This document shows, piece after piece, positions 35,891-40,748 of a DNA stretch of 40,748 bases (within the stretch, counting starts at the first letter, position 1; each line of letters opens with the position of its first letter). Source of the DNA: Paracoccaceae bacterium (GTDB taxonomy: Bacteria; Pseudomonadota; Alphaproteobacteria; Rhodobacterales; Rhodobacteraceae); contig JAIOXV010000009.1 of the NCBI GenBank assembly GCA_021741465.1, forward strand, positions 1 to 40,748. Reading direction: 5' to 3'. The notes beneath the pieces were generated by a model. That model did no database searches, was not told the origin of the DNA, and saw only the letters and a list, made by a program, of their open reading frames with translations. A program made the translations under genes and the position numbers.

Positions 35891-37405
35891 CTAACTCTTT
35901 GCCCCAATGGTCAGCCGGAAGCTGACCGCCTCGGCGATATGGGTAAAGCGGACCTCTTCGCTGGCCTCCAGATCTGCGATGGTGCGGGCGACCCGCAAAA
36001 CGCGGTGATAGCCACGCGCCGACAGGCCGAAGCGTTCCGCCACCCGTGCCAAAAGTGCGCGGCCTTCGGCATCGGGGGCTGCGGTTTCTTCCAGCAGGCC
36101 GCCTTCAAGATCGGCATTCACCCGCGCCGTTGCATGGCCCTGAAACCGTAGTGTCTGGCGCATTCGTGCCGCCGCCACTCGTTCTGCGACAGCGGCCGAA
36201 GTGTCACCCGACGGCGGCAAGTCCAGATCGGTATAGCCCACAGGTGGCACGTCGACGCGCAGATCAAAGCGGTCCATCAGCGGCCCCGAGATGCGCCCAA
36301 GATAATCATCACCACAGACTGGAACCCGGGCGCAAGCGCGTGCGGGGTCGGTCATATAGCCACATTTGCAAGGGTTCGCTGCCGCGACCAAAAGAAACCG
36401 CGCTGGATAGCGGATATGCGCATTGGCCCGCGCCACAACCACATCGCCGGTTTCAATCGGCTGGCGCAGCGTTTCCAGAACGGCGCGGGGGAATTCGGGA
36501 AATTCGTCCATGAACAAGACGCCGTTGTGGGCCAGCGAAATCTCTCCTGGCTTTGCCCCCTTGCCACCCCCCACAATCGCCGCCATCGACGCGGTGTGAT
36601 GGGGTTCGCGAAACGGTCTTTCGCGTGAAATCCCGCCGTCAGGCAAAAGCCCTGCCAGGGAATGGATCATTGAGGTTTCAAGCGCCTCTTGCGCCGAAAG
36701 TGGTGGCAAGATCGTCGGCAGACGCGCGGCCAGCATGGACTTTCCCGACCCCGGCGTGCCGACCATCAGCATGTGGTGACGCCCCGCAGCGGCAATTTCC
36801 AACGCGCGCTTTGCGCGCTCTTGCCCTTTGACATCGCGCAGATCACGGGACTGCGGGGCCCTTGCAACCTCACCCGCCTCGGCGGCAACAAGGGCTGTCT
36901 GGCCGGTAAAGTGTTTGACAACCTCATGCAGCGAAGCCGCACCCAAAACCTCGGTTGCGCCAACCCAAGCCGCCTCGGCCCCGCAGGCGCGCGGGCACAA
37001 AAGCGTTTTGTCTTCTTGCGCCGCGCACATCGCCGCGGGCAGCGCCCCGATCACCGGAATGAGCCGGCCATCCAGCGACAGTTCGCCAAGGGCGACGGTG
37101 CCTTCAACATCCTCTTTGGGAAGGATGTCCAATGCCGCCAGAAGTGCGAGCGCAATCGGAAGGTCGAAATGGCTACCCTCTTTCGGCAGATCTGCGGGCG
37201 ACAGGTTTACGGTGATGCGCTTGGACGGCAAGGCGATGGACAGGGCGTTCATAGCCGCGCGCACGCGTTCCTTGGCTTCGGTCACGGCTTTGTCGGGTAG
37301 GCCAACCAGATTGAATGCTGGCATGCCGGGGGAAACGGCGCATTGCACCTCTACCAGCCGCGCCTCGACCCCTTCGAATGCCACTGTGAAGGCGCGCGCG
37401 ACCAT
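35891..37405 (-). CDS. comM: YifB/ComM-family Mg-chelatase-like AAA ATPase
   Basis: MLMVGTPGSGKSMLAARLPTILPP; GVLFMDEFPEFPRAVLETLRQP. Confidence 0.95.
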   Translation of the reverse strand: MVARAFTVAFEGVEARLVEVQCAVSPGMPAFNLVGLPDKAVTEAKERVRAAMNALSIALPSKRITVNLSPADLPKEGSHFDLPIALALLAALDILPKEDVEGTVALGELSLDGRLIPVIGALPAAMCAAQEDKTLLCPRACGAEAAWVGATEVLGAASLHEVVKHFTGQTALVAAEAGEVARAPQSRDLRDVKGQERAKRALEIAAAGRHHMLMVGTPGSGKSMLAARLPTILPPLSAQEALETSMIHSLAGLLPDGGISRERPFREPHHTASMAAIVGGGKGAKPGEISLAHNGVLFMDEFPEFPRAVLETLRQPIETGDVVVARANAHIRYPARFLLVAAANPCKCGYMTDPARACARVPVCGDDYLGRISGPLMDRFDLRVDVPPVGYTDLDLPPSGDTSAAVAERVAAARMRQTLRFQGHATARVNADLEGGLLEETAAPDAEGRALLARVAERFGLSARGYHRVLRVARTIADLEASEEVRFTHIAEAVSFRLTIGAKS

Positions 37406-37502
37406 GATCCCTCCGAATTAATTGGTTAACGGATAGGTGCGAATGGTTTAGGAAAAGTAAATTCCCGTCATGATTGTGTAAGGTTCGTGAAGGTCGCGCC
37501 AA

Positions 37503-38657
37503 ATGCCAAAGAACATTGTCATTCTTTTCGACGGCACGTCGAACGAGATTTCTTCAAACAGAACCAATATTTTGCGCATGTTCGGCTGCTTGGAAAAATC
37601 TGCGCAGCAGGTGGTCTATTACAGCCCCGGCGTTGGCACCTTTGGTGCAGATAATGCGTTGTCCTACCATTGGCGCAAAATGGTGGAACTGGTTGGAATG
37701 GCCACGGGATGGGGCATCGATCAGACCGTGAAGGACGCCTATCGTTTTTTGGTCAGCCATTATGACAAGGGCAAAGGCGGCACAGATCGGGACCGGATCT
37801 ACATCTTTGGTTATTCGCGTGGGGCCTATACGGCGCGGGTCTTAGCAGGGTTCATCAATTGCCTTGGGCTGATGCACAAGGACCACCTCAATCTGCTGAA
37901 CCCGGCCTTTCGCGCCTACAAGGCGGTGAATGAAATGGGCGATGAGGTAACCGATTGGAGCGAGCTGAACCTTTATGATCGCATGCTTCAACCCGATCAT
38001 CCACCGATCCGCTGTCTGGGCCTGTTTGACACGGTCGCCTCGGTTATCGAACTGGGCCGATACGGGCCGCGCTTCCGCCTGAACGCGGCGACAAGCGTCA
38101 ACCAATCGGTGGAAGCGGTACGTCACGCGGTGGCACTGGATGAACGCCGGACGCTGTATCAGCCGGTGCTGTGGCCGCAGAACCAGGAATATTATGGCCA
38201 CCGCTTCAAACGCACCAAACCCCGCCCGCAAGACGCCAAGGAACGCTGGTTTTCGGGGTTTCACGCCGATGTCGGTGGCGGGCGCGCCGAAAAGGACAGC
38301 GCTTTGGCCAAGGTGCCCTTGGTCTGGATGTTGAATGAAACAGCGCCTTTGGGGCTGGAATTGCGCGAAACGACGCTGGCCGAGATTGTCATGGCCAGCA
38401 ATCCAAAAAAGGCCTACGTCGCGCCCGATCCTAATGCCGCGGCGATCAGTTCAATGACCGTTGGCTGGGCAATCTTGGAGCTTTTGCCTCGCCGCGTGCC
38501 CCGGCAGGAACGCGGTTGGCGGCGCGATCTTTTTGGCTGGTACATTCCGCTTTTCGGGCGCCGTCGCGTTCCACAGGGTGCCGCGTTGCACCCTTCGGTG
38601 GCCGAACGCGGGCCATTGCCGCCCAATGTGCCCGCCGATCATCGTCTTGAGATTTAG
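37503..38657 (+). CDS. DUF2235-family alpha/beta hydrolase
   Basis: KNIVILFDGTSNE; IFGYSRGAYTARVLAGFI (GxSxG); WFSGFHADVGGG. Confidence 0.9.
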   Translation: MPKNIVILFDGTSNEISSNRTNILRMFGCLEKSAQQVVYYSPGVGTFGADNALSYHWRKMVELVGMATGWGIDQTVKDAYRFLVSHYDKGKGGTDRDRIYIFGYSRGAYTARVLAGFINCLGLMHKDHLNLLNPAFRAYKAVNEMGDEVTDWSELNLYDRMLQPDHPPIRCLGLFDTVASVIELGRYGPRFRLNAATSVNQSVEAVRHAVALDERRTLYQPVLWPQNQEYYGHRFKRTKPRPQDAKERWFSGFHADVGGGRAEKDSALAKVPLVWMLNETAPLGLELRETTLAEIVMASNPKKAYVAPDPNAAAISSMTVGWAILELLPRRVPRQERGWRRDLFGWYIPLFGRRRVPQGAALHPSVAERGPLPPNVPADHRLEI

Positions 38658-38658
38658 C

Positions 38659-39522
38659 TTAAAGCAGGGCCATGAACTTGGGCCAAGCCTCGGGGTCTGC
38701 CACGGTTTTGTCGCGGCAAAAAGCGTTGCAAAAGCCAAAGCGCCGGCCCTGCATTTCCAGAACATGGGTGACCGGGTTGCCAGAATAGGGGCAGGCGCTG
38801 TTTTCGGCTGCGGTTCCCTCCACAGGCCGCGCGGTCAATGGCGCCGGGCCGGGCCATGGCCGCTGCGGATAGGGGCGGCGGTAGAACTCTTGGTCTGCCC
38901 CATCGACCATGCCCATGGCCCGCCAGCGCCGGAATGAAGGATGCGCCAGATGGGCCTGCACATAGTCCATGGCGCGGGCCGAAACGGGCAGGTTATAGCT
39001 GGCAATCCGGGCCGCGACTGGGGCAAAAAAGGCATCCGCTGCCGAATAGTCACCCGCAAGCCAAACCTTCGCACCCGTCGTCTCACGCGCCCAATCCCAG
39101 ATCACCTCAAGCCGCTTGAGGTCGGCCAGAACCTCGTCGGGTGGCGCGCAATCGGTATAGCTGACGCGCAGGTTCATCGGGCAATGGCTGCGCAAGGCGA
39201 CAAATCCTGCGTGCATCTCGGCGGCCAGAACCCGCGCGATTGCACGGGCTTTCGGCGCTTCGGGCCAGATACCAGCGCTGGGGTGGCGGCTTGCCAGTTC
39301 TTCAGCAATCGCAATGGTTTCGGGCACCACAACCCCGTCGGGCGTGCGCATGGTGGGCGCTGTTTTCGCCGGGTGGAACGCCTTAAGTAGAGTGGGCAGT
39401 TCATCGGTATAAAGCCTGGCTCTGTGCAGCTTTACAGGAATGCCGAAAGCATCGAACAACAGCCAGCCGCGCAAGGACCACGACGAATAGGCGCGGTCTC
39501 CGATCACAAGATCATAGGTCAT
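38659..39522 (-). CDS. Glutathione S-transferase with C-terminal Cys-rich (YHS/TRASH-like) extension
   Basis: DLVIGDRAYSSWSLRGWLLFDAFGIPVK; tail CPYSGNPVTHVLEMQGRRFGFCNAFCRDKTVADPEAWPKFM; ATG at 39522. Confidence 0.88.
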   Translation of the reverse strand: MTYDLVIGDRAYSSWSLRGWLLFDAFGIPVKLHRARLYTDELPTLLKAFHPAKTAPTMRTPDGVVVPETIAIAEELASRHPSAGIWPEAPKARAIARVLAAEMHAGFVALRSHCPMNLRVSYTDCAPPDEVLADLKRLEVIWDWARETTGAKVWLAGDYSAADAFFAPVAARIASYNLPVSARAMDYVQAHLAHPSFRRWRAMGMVDGADQEFYRRPYPQRPWPGPAPLTARPVEGTAAENSACPYSGNPVTHVLEMQGRRFGFCNAFCRDKTVADPEAWPKFMALL

Positions 39523-39594
39523 GTCGTGTCTCCTTTGGGCACAAAGAAACATGGCCCGCGCATCAAGAAAAGTTCCGTTTTGTGCGCGGGTCCA

Positions 39595-40155
39595 TCACGC
39601 GATGTGATTGACGGAATGCACGCGGGAATTCAGCCCGAAATCAAGACAGGTGACCGAAAGGTTGTCGATCCGGTGGACGAAGGCCTCGGTCGGGGTCAGG
39701 CGTTCGGCAAGCTGGATCGCCGCGACGATAGGCCCGAAATGGGCGACGACGATCACCTCGGGCAAATGCGACAGGCGCGTCAACGCCGTCTGGACCCGCG
39801 CGGTCAGGGCGTGCCAGCTTTCGCCGCCTGGTGGGGTGACGTCGCCGGGGGTTTCCCAAAAGGCGCGGATGTGATCGGGCGCCTCTGCTTCGATCTCGGC
39901 AAAGCTGCGCATTTCCCAAGCCCCGAAATGCAGTTCCCGCAAATCCGGGTCATGGGCCAGCCTTGGACGGGCGATAAGAGTGTCGGCAGTGGCTTTGGCG
40001 CGGCTGAGGTCGGACGAAATCACCGGAACGCCGGGCAGATGCGCGTTAAGTCTGGCCAACGCAGCGGTATCCGACAGATCAGCGGGAAGGTCGGTCCAGC
40101 CCACCATGCCTTTGGCGTGGGTTGGACCATGGCGCACCATCCAGATGCGGCTCAT
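39595..40155 (-). CDS. Histidine phosphatase family protein (possible alpha-ribazole phosphatase, from cobU linkage)
   Basis: IWMVRHGPTHAKGMVGWTD (RHG); DLRELHFGAWE; next to cobU with 4-nt overlap. Confidence 0.85.
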   Translation of the reverse strand: MSRIWMVRHGPTHAKGMVGWTDLPADLSDTAALARLNAHLPGVPVISSDLSRAKATADTLIARPRLAHDPDLRELHFGAWEMRSFAEIEAEAPDHIRAFWETPGDVTPPGGESWHALTARVQTALTRLSHLPEVIVVAHFGPIVAAIQLAERLTPTEAFVHRIDNLSVTCLDFGLNSRVHSVNHIA

Positions 40156-40718
40156 GCCAGCACCGGCATTTGGCCCTTCAAGACCAATGGCAGCCCTGCC
40201 ATGACCCCCGCCACCAGATCGGCCGCCTCGGCCATTCTTTGGTTCAACCGCCCCTGTTCATCGCGGAAATCGCGCGCCAACGCGTTGTCGGGCACAATGC
40301 CCCAGCCCACTTCGTTCGACACCATGATAACCGGTCCCGGGTGGACCACGATTGCTGTCGAAAGCGCCGTTGTTTCGGCCTGAATATCCCCGCCGCCCAA
40401 CATCACATTCGTCAGCCACAGCGTCGCACAATCGATCAACACGACACCCTTGGCGCGGGCCAAGGCGCCAACCACGTCACGCGGGGCCTCGTGCGTTACC
40501 CAACCCTGCCCGCGGTCTGTGATATGCCGGTCAATCCGCGCCCGCATTTCTTCATCCAAGACCTCGGCCGTCGCGATGTAATGCCGGGGCAGCCCCGAGG
40601 CGATGGCCAGCCGTTCGGCCAGCCGGGATTTTCCCGACCGCGCGCCGCCGACGATCAGTGAAAATTTTGGGAAAGGCACAGGTGATCCGGTCAAGCTGTT
40701 GGTCCGTACAAAGTTCAA
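40152..40718 (-). CDS. cobU: Bifunctional adenosylcobinamide kinase / adenosylcobinamide-phosphate guanylyltransferase
   Basis: LIVGGARSGKSRLAERLA; YIATAEVLDEEMRARIDRH; VLIDCATLWLTNVML; start may lie slightly downstream of 40718. Confidence 0.95.
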   Translation of the reverse strand: MNFVRTNSLTGSPVPFPKFSLIVGGARSGKSRLAERLAIASGLPRHYIATAEVLDEEMRARIDRHITDRGQGWVTHEAPRDVVGALARAKGVVLIDCATLWLTNVMLGGGDIQAETTALSTAIVVHPGPVIMVSNEVGWGIVPDNALARDFRDEQGRLNQRMAEAADLVAGVMAGLPLVLKGQMPVLA

Positions 40719-40748
40719 AGCATTTCCGCGCCCCTGAAAGGAAACGCC

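Noticed and set aside
1-40748. CRISPR arrays, tRNA/rRNA genes, prophage, transposases, toxin-antitoxin pairs
   Set aside because: None recognisable; no spaced repeat array, no integrase or transposase motif in the ORFs, no tRNA-like cloverleaf noticed by eye. A tRNAscan/Infernal run would be needed to be certain.

Overview
A 40.7 kb window of high-GC chromosomal DNA whose gene content and synteny look like Rhodobacteraceae (Alphaproteobacteria). It is densely coding, with about 38 complete CDSs and one truncated CDS at the left edge. I saw no tRNA, rRNA, CRISPR array, phage or IS element. Most genes are housekeeping: a fadA-cupin-fadB beta-oxidation operon; YbjN/proC/tRNA-binding protein/2-hydroxyacid dehydrogenase; an FMO/RidA/DUF1028/LysR cluster convergent with a TMADH-like flavoprotein; a BMP-type nucleoside ABC transporter plus purine nucleoside phosphorylase; rimI-tsaB-nfu; ilvE-usp; trpS; a rhomboid-like gene; an LpoA-like gene-glnD-murJ; rsmI-yraN-gshB; comM/yifB; a DUF2235 hydrolase; a GST with a Cys-rich tail; and a histidine phosphatase-cobU pair. 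The less ordinary observations are: (i) an Asp/His/Gly-rich protein with five 9-residue repeats and its own terminator; (ii) a 59-aa small ORF absent from the supplied track, with a good ribosome-binding site; (iii) an IscR-type-1-like operator overlapping a TTGACA promoter upstream of the Fe-S scaffold gene nfu; (iv) a rhomboid homolog that seems to have lost its catalytic residues; (v) a hairpin terminator whose loop region holds both stop codons of convergent genes; (vi) a TMADH-family enzyme that keeps the covalent-flavin Cys but has a different substrate pocket, beside an FMO and a RidA-like protein without the canonical Arg. I found no convincing large undescribed system. All assignments come from reading the sequence and remembered family motifs, with no database search.
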